Assembly (NCBI RefSeq): GCF_901709675.1
Contig: NC_051087.1
Location: forward strand, 14,132,067-14,196,066
DNA: 64,000 nucleotides
Direction of reading: 5' to 3'
From: Syngnathus acus
Lineage: Eukaryota > Chordata > Actinopteri > Syngnathiformes > Syngnathidae
In this document: positions 21,060 to 32,259 of the stretch, in pieces
Numbering within the stretch: position 1 is the first letter of the stretch
How the letters are laid out: each line of letters starts with the position of its first letter
The notes under the pieces: model-generated
Told to the model about the DNA's origin: nothing
Databases searched by the model: none
What the model saw: the letters and a program-made list of their open reading frames with translations, nothing else
Position numbers and translations under genes: made by a program

Positions 21060-22535
21060 TTGCCATCCCAAGATCATGACCGTGAACGCACCCGAACCCC
21101 CCGCATCGAGTTAAAATGTCTCACTGCATGGGGGAGAAATGATCCCCTCCGCCTTTCCGTGGAGCAAGATGGTGTCAATAGCCTGTCACTGAAGCGACTC
21201 CTGTGCTCGGTGATGGTGCTGTACAGTGGGTGTACGTGGTTGTTCTTGATGGACAGCAGCCTGGCCAACACCTGTTGTTCTGCCACAGACGTCAGCTCTG
21301 CGCCCACAATAGAACCCGCCTTCCTTACTAGTTTGTCCAGGTAAGAGGCATCTCTCTTCTTGATGCTGCCCCCCAGCACGCTATCGCAAAGAAGAGGGCG
21401 CTCGCCACAACAGATTGATAAAACATCCGCAGCATCACATTGCAGACATTGAAGGATGCCAACCGCCTGAGGAAGTACAGCCGGCATTGTCCGTTTTCGC
21501 ACAAAGCATCGACGAGAGCAGACCAGTCGAGTTTGACGTCCAGCAACACTCCAAGATGTTTACAGGTCTGCACCACCTCCACATAGACTCTGTTGATTGC
21601 CACAGGATCTGGACGAGGCCTGGGCCTCCTGAAGTCCACCACCAGTTCCCTGGACTTGGCGTTTTTTAAGTGCAGATAGTTGGAGTCACACCAACTGGAG
21701 AAGTGCCGGGCCAGGCTCCTGTACTCCTCCAACCGTCCATCCCTAATACAGCCAACAATTGCAGTGTTGTCCGCACACTTCTTCACATGGCAGGACTCAG
21801 AATTGTACTGGAGGTCAGAGGTGTACAGGGTGAATAGGAAGGGATAGAGCACTGCTCCCTGCAGTCCTCCCACACTGCTCCTCACCGTGCCTGACTTACA
21901 GCCTCCCATGCACACATACTGAGGTCTGCCCGTCAGGTAGTCCATTATCCATGCCCTCAGGTGTAAGCTGACGCCCATCACATGCCCACATTTTGTCTCT
22001 CTCGCATAGGCTGAATGGCGTTAATGGCGCGAGACAAATCCAGGAAAGTAATCCACACAGCCCCTTTACCCTTGTCCAGGTGACAGAGAGAGCAATGCAG
22101 CATGTAGGCAACAGCATCCTCCACCCCCACCTTCTCCTGACACGCAAATTGTAGAGGGTCGAGAGCATGCCAAACCTGAGACCTGACGTGGTGAAGCAGC
22201 AATCACTCCAGAGTCTTCATCCCGTGCAAAGGCAGCGCGACGGCTCTGAAGTCATTTAGCTCCGCAGGTCGTGATTTCTTTGGGACAGGGATGATGTTTG
22301 ACGTCCTCCGCAGCTGAGGCACCACACCCTTTTCCAGACTGATGTTGAAGATATGCTGTAGTGGGTCACCCAACTCCAGAGCGCAGACCTTCAGCAGATG
22401 AGGAAAGACCCCGTCTGGACCCGCAGCCTTGCCGAAGCGTCTCTCCTCAGCTCTCCACTCAATTGAGCCACTGTCACCCTGGGTGGAAGGGCATCATCAG
22501 CTGAGTGACAGAGCAGGGGGAGATCGGGGAGCAGA
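21060..22535 (-). mobile_element. LINE reverse transcriptase fragment (CR1/L2/Rex1-like), 5'-truncated
   Basis: Reading on the minus strand from 22535, recognisable RT regions appear in order: KAAGPDGVF and IIPVPKKSRPAELNDFRAVA (finger motifs), then FLDLSRAINA. 21328-21981 follows with GAVLYPFLFTLYTSDLQYNS and a catalytic box reading CADNT where YADDT or FADDT is expected. Next come ELVVDFRRPRP and CRLYFLRRLASF. 21074-21320 gives the C-terminal region (LDKLVRKAGSIVGAEL). Several stops and frame changes and the altered catalytic box mean it is dead. The clade is tentative. Confidence 0.85.
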
Positions 22536-22739
22536 AGGAATGGATGGATGTTGGAACTATAACTAAATGGGTTGGGGAAAAAAACTATTTTGGTTGCATA
22601 TAGAGTGGCCTCTCTTGGAATCTCACAAAGCAGCTTTTTAACCTCATACTGTTTACTACTACTGTGCGATTCTGCACTGTAAACCTGTTCCATCATCCAT
22701 CCTTGGAGGGGTCCAAGTCTTCTCTCCTAACTGCTGCCT

Positions 22740-22940
22740 GAACCCGATTGCTGCCCTTTCACAGCTCACTTGCTACACATCAAAATGTTTATGTGAGCCT
22801 AATTGAATTAGAGCTACTTGGTTTGCCAGACAGAAAGGTAATTGTAGAGCAAGCTGTTACAAGAGCAATAATCCAATTAAGATTATTTTTCTCTCTCGCT
22901 CTTTTCAGAATCTTACATTTTAGCTGAGGCTGTATGTTTG
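22740..22940. other. Possible conserved non-coding segment
   Basis: Repeat-free sequence with several CAATTA/TAATTG-type words (CCTAATTGAATTAGAGC, AGGTAATTGTAGAGC, CCAATTAAGATTAT) close together, reminiscent of homeodomain-bound enhancers. This is a guess from composition only. Confidence 0.25.
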
Positions 22941-23189
22941 TACACTGTGGTCTTAGTTGGTGTGTGTTTTCCAGGTAAATATTTTGGATGTCCTTCTTGT
23001 TTAGTTAAGTCAATGGCTGGGAAGTGTTTTAAATGCTAAATTGATATACAAGCATAAAGAATTTTGAATTAACACAATACTGTTAATTGTGGGACAATAC
23101 TTTTTTTTAAATGCCTGACTCATAAATATGACAACAGCGTGGGACAATCCCTCTGATTCTTTATAAAAATCAATTAATTGAAACAATAT

Positions 23190-23241
23190 ACATTCATTCA
23201 TTCATTCATTCATTCATTCATTCATTCATTCATTCATTCAG
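23190..23241. repeat. (ATTC)n microsatellite
   Basis: About 12 perfect CATT/ATTC units. Confidence 0.97.
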
Positions 23242-23318
23242 GGGGTCACACATGGACACATTGGGGCAATGTGGATTAATGGTAGAACTCCAGAGGTTGA
23301 CCCTGCGTCACTCTAGCC

Positions 23319-23402
23319 CAGGGGTTGGCAATTCCGGTCCTCGAGGGCCGGTGTCCTGCATGTTTTCTATGTCTCCCTGTTTCAACACACCTGACCTATG
23401 CG
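23319..23402. mobile_element. Half of a palindromic hAT-type MITE
   Basis: CAGGGGTTGGCAATTCCGGT and CAACACACCTGAC match the left arm style of the palindromic MITEs at 2903 and 48111. The right arm is missing. The preceding 8 bp, CTCTAGCC, have TA in the middle as at the other hAT sites here. Confidence 0.7.
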
Positions 23403-23464
23403 GCTATAGTGCTCTGAATTAAAAACAAAATTACACATTGTTAAATTCATGTTTCTGGCAAACA

Positions 23465-23775
23465 ACAGGAAGGTGGTGTTAAATTAAAGATTAAAGTCCC
23501 AATGATCATCACACACACATCTGGGCGTGGTGAAATTTGTCCTCTGCATTTAACCCATCCACATGTGATTTTAATCCATCCCCTGCGGGAGCAGCGGTGC
23601 CGCGCTCGGGAATCATTTGGTGATCTAACCCCCCAATTCCAACCCTTACTGCTGAGTGCCAAGCAGGGAGGAAATGGGTCCCATTTTTATAGTCTTTGGT
23701 ATGACCCGGCCGGGGTTTGAACCCACAACCTTCCAGTCTCAGGGGGGACACTCTACCACTAGGCCAGTGAGCTGA
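23465..23775 (-). mobile_element. tRNA-derived SINE, second family
   Basis: On the minus strand the head reads GCCTAGTGGTAGAGTGTCC (box A like) and GGTTGTGGGTTCAAACCCC (box B GGTTCAAACCC). A body with GAACGC-free unique sequence and a tail TCATTGGGACTTTAATCTTT follow. It is a different family from the (ATGG)n-tailed SINE. Fish genomes commonly carry this type. Confidence 0.85.
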
Positions 23776-23844
23776 GGGTTAGGGTTGATAGATTATTTTG
23801 ATCGTATGATTATGGTGGAATGTAGACTATTGATTAACCAGTTG

Positions 23845-24196
23845 CTGAGGGGAACAAACTTCTTCTGTTTGTTCCCACACCATCGTAAACAAAGTGCTAA
23901 GACCCCCTGCACTGAATGACCAGGTATAGAGGAAGCAATCAAACTTCTTTTGTTTCCCCAAACGTCTTAAAACACCCCCTGCTCTGATTTGACCAGAGGC
24001 CGGGGGTTCACCAAACCTGTCCACTCTCACCCCCACCCTGCTTTCTTTCAATAAATATGCTCTTGCAAGAATCAAAAGTCAGACTTCGTTCGAACATCGC
24101 TGTGTTGAACGTTTTCTCCACTTGCAAGTGCTAAAAGGGCATACCGTCTCCCGTGTGGTTCTTGCAAATAAGTTAGAGTGAGCACCACTCTAACAG
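23845..24196 (+). mobile_element. Candidate solo LTR
   Basis: An AATAAA signal (CTTTCAATAAATATGCTCTT at about 24047-24066) lies in LTR-like position. It is followed by a 130-bp R/U5-like stretch ending CTCTAACA. The upstream part has CCACACC/CCCCCTGC words like retroviral U3. The left end and a target duplication are not clear, so this is tentative. Confidence 0.4.
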
Positions 24197-24199
24197 GTG

Positions 24200-25590
24200 G
24201 ATTTCTTGGTTTCATTACAAAATAAGAATTACTCAAGGCCAATTTTATATTTCTATAGATTCACGAATTACTTTAGAAACTGTTATAAAGCCATCAAGGT
24301 TATAAATGTATGGCGCTGACGTTTTACATTGAAATTTAAATTATCTAAATGAAAACCCCCTTGATGACTTTAATATCATTAAATTAATTGCATTGGACTG
24401 CAACACCTCCACAAAACAATTGTCTCTAGTCTTCTTTTTTAAATGAAAACAAATATATCCTTTTGAATATCGATACATGCGTTCATAAAAAACTATGTAA
24501 TTGTGCTGACATACTAATATCTATTCCCATCAGCAGGATATAAAATCCTATAACAGCCATGTTTTACGGGTCTGTAATATAGGGGTGGGCCAAGATATCC
24601 AAGTGAAGAATGTGACTATGGGTAGTCTGGGAAGAATAATTTTATGCTCTGCTGCACTCAGTCATCATGGAGAGGCTAATTCAACCGAGTGGAAAGTGTC
24701 CTATTAAGGGGTAGACAAAGAGTGTGCTAACATGTGTAAGTTCCCTCTCGTACTCAAACGGTTGCTTGCTCATAGATAATTACTGCAGGAACATACATAC
24801 TGTTGAATAAAAACATGGATATCTCCATCTACTGATTATGTAATCAATCTCATCTACAATGACCTTACTAAAAGAGCCCCTATACAATTTCGCTTCTCTT
24901 TACCAGACTGTTACTGTTGTAGAAAAAAAATAAAAAAAAAATAAAAAAAACTTTTCACAACCTTATATACACATACAGTATCCTACAGTTAAGGATTGGA
25001 TTGACTGGTGAGCGTGACCGGAAAGCGTAATACTATTATTTCTGCTGTGGTTTGTGTATGATCAGCATTAGCTATAGCTGCTATTTAGGTCTTGTGAGTG
25101 GTGACTGCACTTGTACCCCCCGGGAAAGGGGAAGGATTGAGTCCATAGCACTGTGACGATGACTGTTCCATGCCTTAAGGGTAACTTCTTCATTGAACAA
25201 AACAACTAAATATTATATTATTTTCCACCTTTAGTGTGGTTTCACTGTGAATGACTTGCAACGTTAGGGCCAGGTCCTTTGTGGTACCCCCGCACACCTG
25301 CAAAAATGCTAATGATTCTTAATTCAAATATATTGTATGGTCACAATAGATCCTTGCTCTCACCAACCCCACCCAATACATTGTTTTCTAATTATCTGGG
25401 TTAAACTGATTACAAATGACCTGCTCTTCACACTATCAAATTGCTTAGCTCATAAATGACGGTGTCATACACCCTCCCTAAGGTGTTGAAAATGCTTGTC
25501 TGTTGAATCATAAAGTTTCAAATGTGGCTTTTTACAACCCCCCCAAGTCTGAATAGTGTTTGGTGTTATAGTGGACAAAATTACACAATC
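24200..25590. other. No recognised feature
   Basis: AT-rich sequence with a short A-rich run at 24925-24950. No gene or repeat recognised. Confidence 0.4.
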
Positions 25591-25595
25591 GCAAT

Positions 25596-25879
25596 GGGTG
25601 GTTCTCAGAAAGTGTGGTTCAGAAGTGTGACATCAAAGCCCAAAAATAAGTTGTTCAAAACCAGGTCAAAAAGATATATCCTTGAAATGAAACTTTACTG
25701 CAGTATGCCCTGAATCAATAAAGACGCAGTCACCCCTTTGTGCGCAAAAGATTGTTGAATGTTGCAGTTTACTCCATTGTAATCCGTGAAAGGTGGTGAT
25801 TGATGGGAAGAAAATAATAACTCTCAGCATGAATTAGTGTTTCACCATCAAGTTGGACCACACATTCTGAGAACTACCC
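25596..25879. mobile_element. Unclassified MITE, 284 bp
   Basis: Left end GGGTGGTTCTCAGAAAGTGT and right end ACACATTCTGAGAACTACCC are imperfect inverted repeats of about 25 bp. The interior shares blocks with a second, diverged copy at 31913-32095: CAGAAGTGTGACAT, AAAACCAGGTCAAAA, and TTTGTG(C/T)GCAA(A/G)A. No target duplication was identified. Confidence 0.7.
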
Positions 25880-27126
25880 AAATATGTTATTCATAGAAAA
25901 AGATAAGTCATTGCAGTAATAACTAGTAATAGCTGTGTGAAACAAGCATTCTGTCTGAATTGTAAAATTACCATATTTTAATGTGGAGCATTCAATCATT
26001 CAGAGTAATTTCTGAATTCAGATCGAACGTATTCATTACTTGTAAATATAATTCACAATATATTGTTTTTCTCCATTGGCTAATATCCAACTGCCATATC
26101 TGTAAATAGTGGCATGTTTCCCCAAATTAAGGATTTATTAGCATGTGTGGATTGGCTGTGCATTCACGTGCTCCCGCGTGAAAGCATGGTGATTTCCCAT
26201 AGGACAGAAGTGTAAATATTATTCCACCGTTTGTCAGCTGTGGATCCTTCTCCTCATTCCAGATATGTATTTATAAGACCTTGAGCACATAACTGTTTCT
26301 CAGAATAGCATACAAATTGGCATGCTAGTTTGCGCCTGCCTTTCAGAAGGGCTATTTAAAGACACAAAATCATCCAGTGCAATTTATCTTTATATATTTT
26401 ATATATCGCATTGCATGAGACACAAAAATCTTTTTCGATGTACTCCTCCCAAAAACGCAAAATGACCTGCGCGTCAATGTAGTGCATCGGTTAGGTGCAC
26501 GTTTTTCGCATTCAAGTTTGTGGCCCTTTATCGCAGGCACAAACTTTGGTAAAAATCAAATCCATTGTCTTCTATTCATTCAGCAAAGCTCCCTTGGAAT
26601 GAGAACATCTGCATCAAGGAAAGCTTGAGGTCAAACGCAAATGAAAGCATATTTAGACAAGTAGTAGTGCTTAAAACAAAGCAACATTTATAAACAGCAG
26701 GTTCACTTTGTGGTGGAGAGATTTCAAAATCATTTTTAAAGCGAGAAAATAACGTAACATTTCATTAGTCTAGTAAAAAACCTTGAGAGTAAAGCCATGA
26801 TGCCTACTGTCTTCAGGCCTGTGGGACACGATTAAAGAATCCATGTTTGAGATTCATAGTCATCGCCATACAAATGATTTACTGTTTTTGTTTTTAAACA
26901 TATTATTTTTCACAATGCGTGATGGAAAGGAGCCCAGAATAAAAACAGTTGATGACAGAACGCCTCCAACTATTTTTCTTTGGGCCATGTCGTAGCCATG
27001 CACTATATCGTCATAAATTCAGTGGGGGTGAGAGATGAATGCTAATCAGTTACTGTAAAAGATGTAATGTGATAGCTGCCATCCTTTGCTCGCACAGAAA
27101 TGAAACTGTTGCATGAGATCTCCTGT
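25880..27126. other. No recognised feature
   Basis: Mostly unique-looking sequence. Nothing supportable. Confidence 0.4.
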
Positions 27127-27487
27127 TACCGTATTGGCCCGATTATAAGAGGATGTTTTTTGCATTGAAATAAGTGGGGGTCGTCTTACATTCGGGGTCG
27201 AGACATTATACCCATTCACTTGTGCGCAGCGGCAAATTAAAGATTGCTGGTATTGACTGAGTATGTTGCTGTGATCGTGTGCGTCTTTGACACAAAGTGA
27301 GTATATACGTTTCATTGTTACTACTGTCCACTGTTGTGCCGTTTGTCCGATCGCGGTTTGCTTCGTGTGCGCGCCGTTTGATTGACAGCTCCGGCGTGCT
27401 CCTTTAAGTTTGCTTCTCATCGTACGAGTAGCCGTTACGCAGCTGTGTTGCTGAGAGTATTTCAATTATGGTTATTTAGTATAGCGG

Positions 27488-27860
27488 GGGCGGCTCGGTG
27501 GCGCACTGGGTAGCACGTCCGCCTCACAGTTAGGAGGGTGCGGGTTCGATTCCACCTCCGGCCCTCCCTGTGTGGAGTTTGCATGTTCTCCCCGGGCCCG
27601 CGTGGGTTTTCTCCGGGCACTCCGGTTTCCTCCCACCTCCCAAAAACATGCTTGGTAGGCCGATTGAAGACTCCAAATTGTCCCTAGGTGTGAGTGCGAG
27701 TGCAAATGGTTGTTTGTCTCTGTGTGCCCTGCGATTGGCTGGCAACCGGTTCAGAGTGTCCCCTGCCTACTGCCCGATGACGGCTGGGATAGGCTCCAGC
27801 ACACCCGCGACCCCCGTGGGGACTAAGCGGTTCAGAAAATGGATGGATGGATGGATGGAT
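27488..27860 (+). mobile_element. tRNA-derived SINE, young, perfect TSD
   Basis: A full head (box A TGGCGCACTGGG, box B GGTTCGATTCC), body and (ATGG)n tail are bracketed by a perfect direct repeat AGTATAGCGG at 27478-27487 and 27861-27870. It lies inside the TIR element and is therefore younger than it. Confidence 0.95.
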
Positions 27861-27972
27861 AGTATAGCGGAACGGTTACACGCAGTTAGTTATGTAATGT
27901 GTGCCGTCTACTAGTGTTGTGTGACGTCAGAAGTTGAGCGTTGACTTACGTGCTGTATTTCTGTCTGTTGCA

Positions 27973-28023
27973 GAACCACACACACACACACATCACACAC
28001 GCACACACACACACACACACCCT
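27973..28023. repeat. (CA)n microsatellite
   Basis: Interrupted CA repeats. The HTHTHT-type frames across it are artefacts. Confidence 0.95.
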
Positions 28024-29001
28024 TCACACGCGTCATACAATAATCATACACACCAGAATCACATTTACACACCCAAAGACTCACCCATGTACACTACACA
28101 CACCTATATACCCTTTTACCAGTTTGCCCCTATGAGCCACAGTGCCTGATACATTTTTGCCAATAATTCAGTAAAGCAATCAAAACTGAACCATGTCTTC
28201 CCTCCTGTGTTCTGACCGATACCTGGGGGCGAAAAGGATATAACCATCCGAGCCAACTCCCTATACAGTCCTCAGGCTCCCCAACAATAGTGGTAGCAGT
28301 TTGCATTATTTTATTGCAATGTTTTTCCTTATTCAGATTTGTTTCAAGACTACAGTTACAGTTAGACTTCACTTTGATGCTTAATGCAGTTATTGCAATT
28401 TTGTTGTTTCATCACAGTAGATTGGTTTATTTACATTTCAAAACCCAAAAGCCATTCCTTTACAAATGTGATTGCACTTTAGTTTACATATTTAAATGTT
28501 CAGATATTAAGATGACAGTTTTTGCATGATTTGAATGAGGCAAAAGAACATGCTTTTTCTCTCGAATATATTGTTATAATCATTTGTTTCAGATGTAATC
28601 ATTTTCTGTATAAAAATTAAATTTGGTATTCAATACGTTTTTTTCAAACTTGAGTCTTGAAAAAGAGGGGGTCGTCTTATAATCAGGGTCGTCTTATATT
28701 CGGGCCAATACGGTATTTTGCTTGCCCCATAATATTAATTATTACTATTAATATTATTCATTCATTATTATTTACATATTGCAATTGCAATCTATTATTA
28801 CAATAAATTATTAATAATATCTATTCATTATTATTTACATCCTGCAATTGCAATTTATTAAAATCATACCTAAAAAGCGCAATGAGTCTTGTTTTTTTTC
28901 ACACTGTATTAGCTGCTTTTTACTTAAGTTTGTTCATGGCTGTATGAATGTGTGTTTTGCATTTTATTTCAAAAAACCATAACAATGATTGGTGTCACAT
29001 A

Positions 29002-29575
29002 CAGGGTCCGGCAAAATGATCTAACACGTTTTTGGGTTTAAAAAAACACAAATAAAGTAAAGAAAAAAAATATATATATTTTTGAAAAGTAGTACATATA
29101 ATGCCTTTTTTTTTCGTTTTGTTTTAAAAAGTAATCAGTCAAATGGGAGCCGTTATTGTCCACACACTGTCGAAGGCGTTCATGAAAGTTGTCCATAACT
29201 CAGCAGATCATTTTTCGTTTCAATGCTGATCCACTGGCTCTGAAGTTATAACCCATAACAAGATTGTGTTTCGAGCAGGTACGGGATCATGTCTACCATG
29301 TCTGAAGTGCAAACGGAACGCTCGTTGTGTTGCAGTTGCAGATTCGTTCTTGATAAACGTTTCCACAGTGAAAGCGCGATGCTCACATTCATGTTAGCAA
29401 CTGAAACAAAACAAAATAACATCATTCGAATACGAAACGAAAATGAAATGAAACGAAACAAAACAAAATGGCATTATATGTACTTTTAGAAAATAAAAAG
29501 AAACATTTTTGTTTCTTTAATTTATTTACATTTTACTAAACATACAAATGTGTCAGATCATTTTGCCGGACCCTG
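29002..29575. mobile_element. mariner-like element, deleted
   Basis: Ends CAGGGTCCGGCAAAATGATC and GATCATTTTGCCGGACCCTG are perfect inverted repeats flanked by TA (29000-29001, 29576-29577). Minus-strand sequence around 29130-29210 translates to a short remnant (YGQLS, FHERLRQCVDNNGSH) like the C-terminal end of IS630/mariner-type transposases. The catalytic domain is gone. Confidence 0.88.
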
Positions 29576-29577
29576 TA

Positions 29578-30620
29578 CAATGGCTCCTCTGCCAGGAAAA
29601 CACAGATTATCGCATGAAAATGAATAAAGCCTACAGTGCCAGTAATTAGCATCCAGTTTAATTGCGTGACTTGTCCAAGAAGGTACGAAATGCGAGGCAA
29701 TTATCATAGAAAGAAATGAAAAGTATTGGACTGCATTCTTTTTTTTGTATGATAAGGTAATTAGCTTTCAGTTGTGCCCGCTATTGTAACTTGTTACATG
29801 ATTCAGTAAAGTAATAATAATATTACAAAAACAGAAGATGTAACTTGTTTTACTTCATTACTAAATAAAATTATTTGAACAACATTACTTTTGTGGCACG
29901 TTAAACCCAACACTGGTTATAGTATATAACACCTTCTATGAACTTACATCACCAGCCTCACTAGACTATATTAGGCTAAAGCCTGCCATGGGCAGAACTA
30001 CCACCGCTACTACTAGAGGTGACTGTGCAGTACCTTAGATGTACCACTTTTGCTCTGTCAGTCCTCTCAAATTTGGGGCTGTAACATCTGGAATAAAATC
30101 TCTCATACAATATGAGAATCTCCCACATATACTTACAAAACCCATCCGAAAAACTGGCTTTTATCCAGTTATTATTGTTCTCATTAAGTTGATCGTGTTG
30201 CTCATGTCACATGCTACATACGGAATGTGTGTATGTAGCTCGTGCCATGATTTTCTAAACAAACAACATTTTTCTCTGTTGTCCTATAATGCACGCAAAC
30301 ATGTATGTATTTATATATTGTACATGTTTGCATGGATTTATTATCCATAGCTGTTCTTTTCAATGTAAAACAAAGATGTTATCTTAACAAAGCCCAAGGG
30401 ATGCTTATCGCCAAAACCTAAAGATGTCGGAAATGAATCCCTGAGCTCAAACATAATGAAGGGACTTACCTCCAAAACGAATACAATCAGCGCCCACAGT
30501 GAAAATTGTAACAGTTTCAGAAGTAGCATAATTTCATAATATTTATTGTGCCTACAGGTTTCGCTATGCTCCAGTGGGGAGGGGTTCAGTGTCACTTCCA
30601 ATTTGCCATCATCTCTCACT
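29578..30620. other. No recognised feature
   Basis: AT-rich sequence. A 103-residue frame at 30039-30350 shows no family resemblance and has low-complexity ends. Confidence 0.4.
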
Positions 30621-30649
30621 TTGACCTATTTCAGCTTCTTTTCACACAG

Positions 30650-30729
30650 TGCTCTGGCCGCAAGCATGGCACTGACCTAGTAACCTCCTCCAACACCTGG
30701 CCAGAGGCCCTCCAGGAGGTGGACAAAGG
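30650..30729 (+). other. Exon-like sequence of unknown gene
   Basis: An 80-bp stretch is preceded by a pyrimidine-rich tract and acceptor (CAGCTTCTTTTCACACAG) and followed by a donor-like GTGAGG. It is open in one frame only, reading SGRKHGTDLVTSSNTWPEA and LQEVDKG. GC content is higher than its surroundings. A diverged second copy lies at 31394-31456. I do not recognise the product, and the sequence could also be part of an unclassified repeat. Confidence 0.35.
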
Positions 30730-30841
30730 GTGAGGGTTCAAATTAATATTAGAAAATGACAGTGGCTGATTTGTAAGTGTATTGGAATTTTACGTACATG
30801 CAATGAATCACTTTTCTAAAAATATCCCATATATATACATG

Positions 30842-31245
30842 CCGTATTTTTCGGACTAAAAGTCGCTCCGGAATATAGGTCGCATTAGCCATAAAATGCA
30901 CAATAACGTGAAAAAAAACCATATATAAGTCGCTCCGGAGTATAAGTCGCATTTTGGGGGAATTTTATTCGACAAAATCCAACACCAAGAACAGACATGA
31001 ACGAGCAACAGGCTAAACGATAGGTATGCTAACGTGATATAAACACAAACGAAGAGCTGAGAACGGGCCTGAGGTAACATTCAGAGTTATTCAAATAACT
31101 ATTACATAAATAACACGTTTATAAAACCATCTGTGTCACTCCAATTCATTAAATCCATCGATCAAATTCCTCATCCTTTGTCAACAACGCCGCGCGTGCT
31201 CCCTGACGTCAGCCTCGTCGTTATTCCACAGATCTAGTATATAAC
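30842..31245 (+). mobile_element. CCGTATTTTTCGG TIR element, left part only
   Basis: It starts CCGTATTTTTCGGACTAAAA, then has repeated AAGTCGCTCCGGA words and interior landmarks shared with 46295-47091 (CAAAATCCAACACCAAGAAC, GAACGGGCCTGA). The right TIR is absent, so the copy is truncated near 31245. Confidence 0.85.
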
Positions 31246-31344
31246 TATATTGTAGCGTTAACAAAGTACAAGGAAAGACGTGGGTTTGGTAAACGGCTCT
31301 TTATTTAACAAAACAAGAGGTCAACGAGCCAACAACTACTGAAC

Positions 31345-31382
<38 letters not shown>
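31345..31382. repeat. (TA)n microsatellite
   Basis: About 15 TA units with a GTATATATACATA end. Confidence 0.95.
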
Positions 31383-31386
<4 letters not shown>

Positions 31387-31393
31387 CTGTAAA

Positions 31394-31456
31394 TATGACA
31401 CTGACCGAGTAACTTCCTCCAACACTTGGCCAGAGGCCCTCCAAAAGGTGGGCAAA
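31394..31456 (+). other. Diverged second copy of the exon-like sequence
   Basis: ACACTGACCGAGTAACTTCC and CCAGAGGCCCTCC match the sequence at 30668-30727 closely over about 60 bp. The frame is not preserved in the same way and no splice sites flank it. It could be an exon duplication or a repeat. Confidence 0.5.
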
Positions 31457-31910
31457 TATATGTATATGTACTTCGCGCTTCAACTTTTGCAAATGTACTA
31501 CTTCGCGGAAGTGACGGAAGAATGACGTTTAAATACACGCTGATAGCACATGTACCTGTTCCGTGATTTGGTTCCATGATTTGGTTATAAGGCACTGTGC
31601 TTTTTAATCAAAACAAAAAAAACAAAAACAAAACACTTGAATCTCTCCACCCTGACAAACTAACTCCTTTTCCTTATAGTATGAAATGCACAACACACTT
31701 GTACTATTTAACCAATTTTCTTGGACAATTGTTATGATATTCAGATGTTTTTTTTTTTGTTTTTTTTAAGTGATTCCGGCTCTGCGTCTTGTCATAAAAA
31801 TGGTGGCCCAGTCGCAGTTCTATGTTTCAGTGACATTGATTGAGAGGCAAAATTCACAAATTACATCACAGACAGTGATGTAAATCTGTTTATTTCGAGC
31901 ATTGCTATAT
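31457..31910. other. No recognised feature
   Basis: AT-rich sequence with A-rich and T-rich runs at 31600-31635 and 31747-31770. Nothing recognised. Confidence 0.4.
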
Positions 31911-31912
31911 TG

Positions 31913-32095
31913 CTGGTTCTCTGTGTCTCTCATGTCCAGAAGTGTGACATGAGAGCAAAAAAATACACTTTGTCAAAACCAGGTCAAAATACTTTACATC
32001 AAACTTTCTTGCTGTGTGGTCTGAAAAAAAAAATCATTAGCCTCTTTGTGTGCAAGAAATCGTTGAATGTTGTCGTCTACAAACTCCATAATGGA
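31913..32095. repeat. Diverged relative of the MITE at 25596
   Basis: It shares CAGAAGTGTGACAT, AAAACCAGGTCAAAA and the (A/T)TTGAATGTTG word in the same order and spacing as 25620-25785. Termini are not resolved. Confidence 0.55.
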
Positions 32096-32149
32096 GCACT
32101 TTTTTCCCTGTCAATGACAGCAGTAAACCCATCAATTTTCTGTATTGCT

Positions 32150-32245
32150 GGTCTTCATTGGTGGTTGGTAAGATGGAGCCTATCCCAGCTGACTTTGGGC
32201 GAGAGGCCGGGTACTCTGTGGTATGGTTGCCAGCCAATCACAAGC
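32150..32245 (-). mobile_element. Old SINE fragment
   Basis: GGAGCCTATCCCAGCTGACT and GGTTGCCAGCCAATCACAAG are minus-strand landmarks of the common SINE. Confidence 0.65.
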
Positions 32246-32259
32246 CAAGTAATGAATAA

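Larger units (their letters stand above)
27129..28713. mobile_element. TA-flanked CCGTATTGG TIR element, 1.6 kb
   Basis: Ends CCGTATTGGCCCGATTATAA and ATTCGGGCCAATACGG are inverted repeats flanked by TA (27127-27128, 28714-28715). GGGTCGTCTTA words are repeated just inside both ends (27178-27190, 28668-28700). The interior has no transposase-like frame. It contains a young SINE (27488-27860) and a CA microsatellite. Confidence 0.88.

Noticed and set aside
27941-28149. Histidine/threonine-rich frame
   Set aside because: Translation of the CA microsatellite inside the TIR element.
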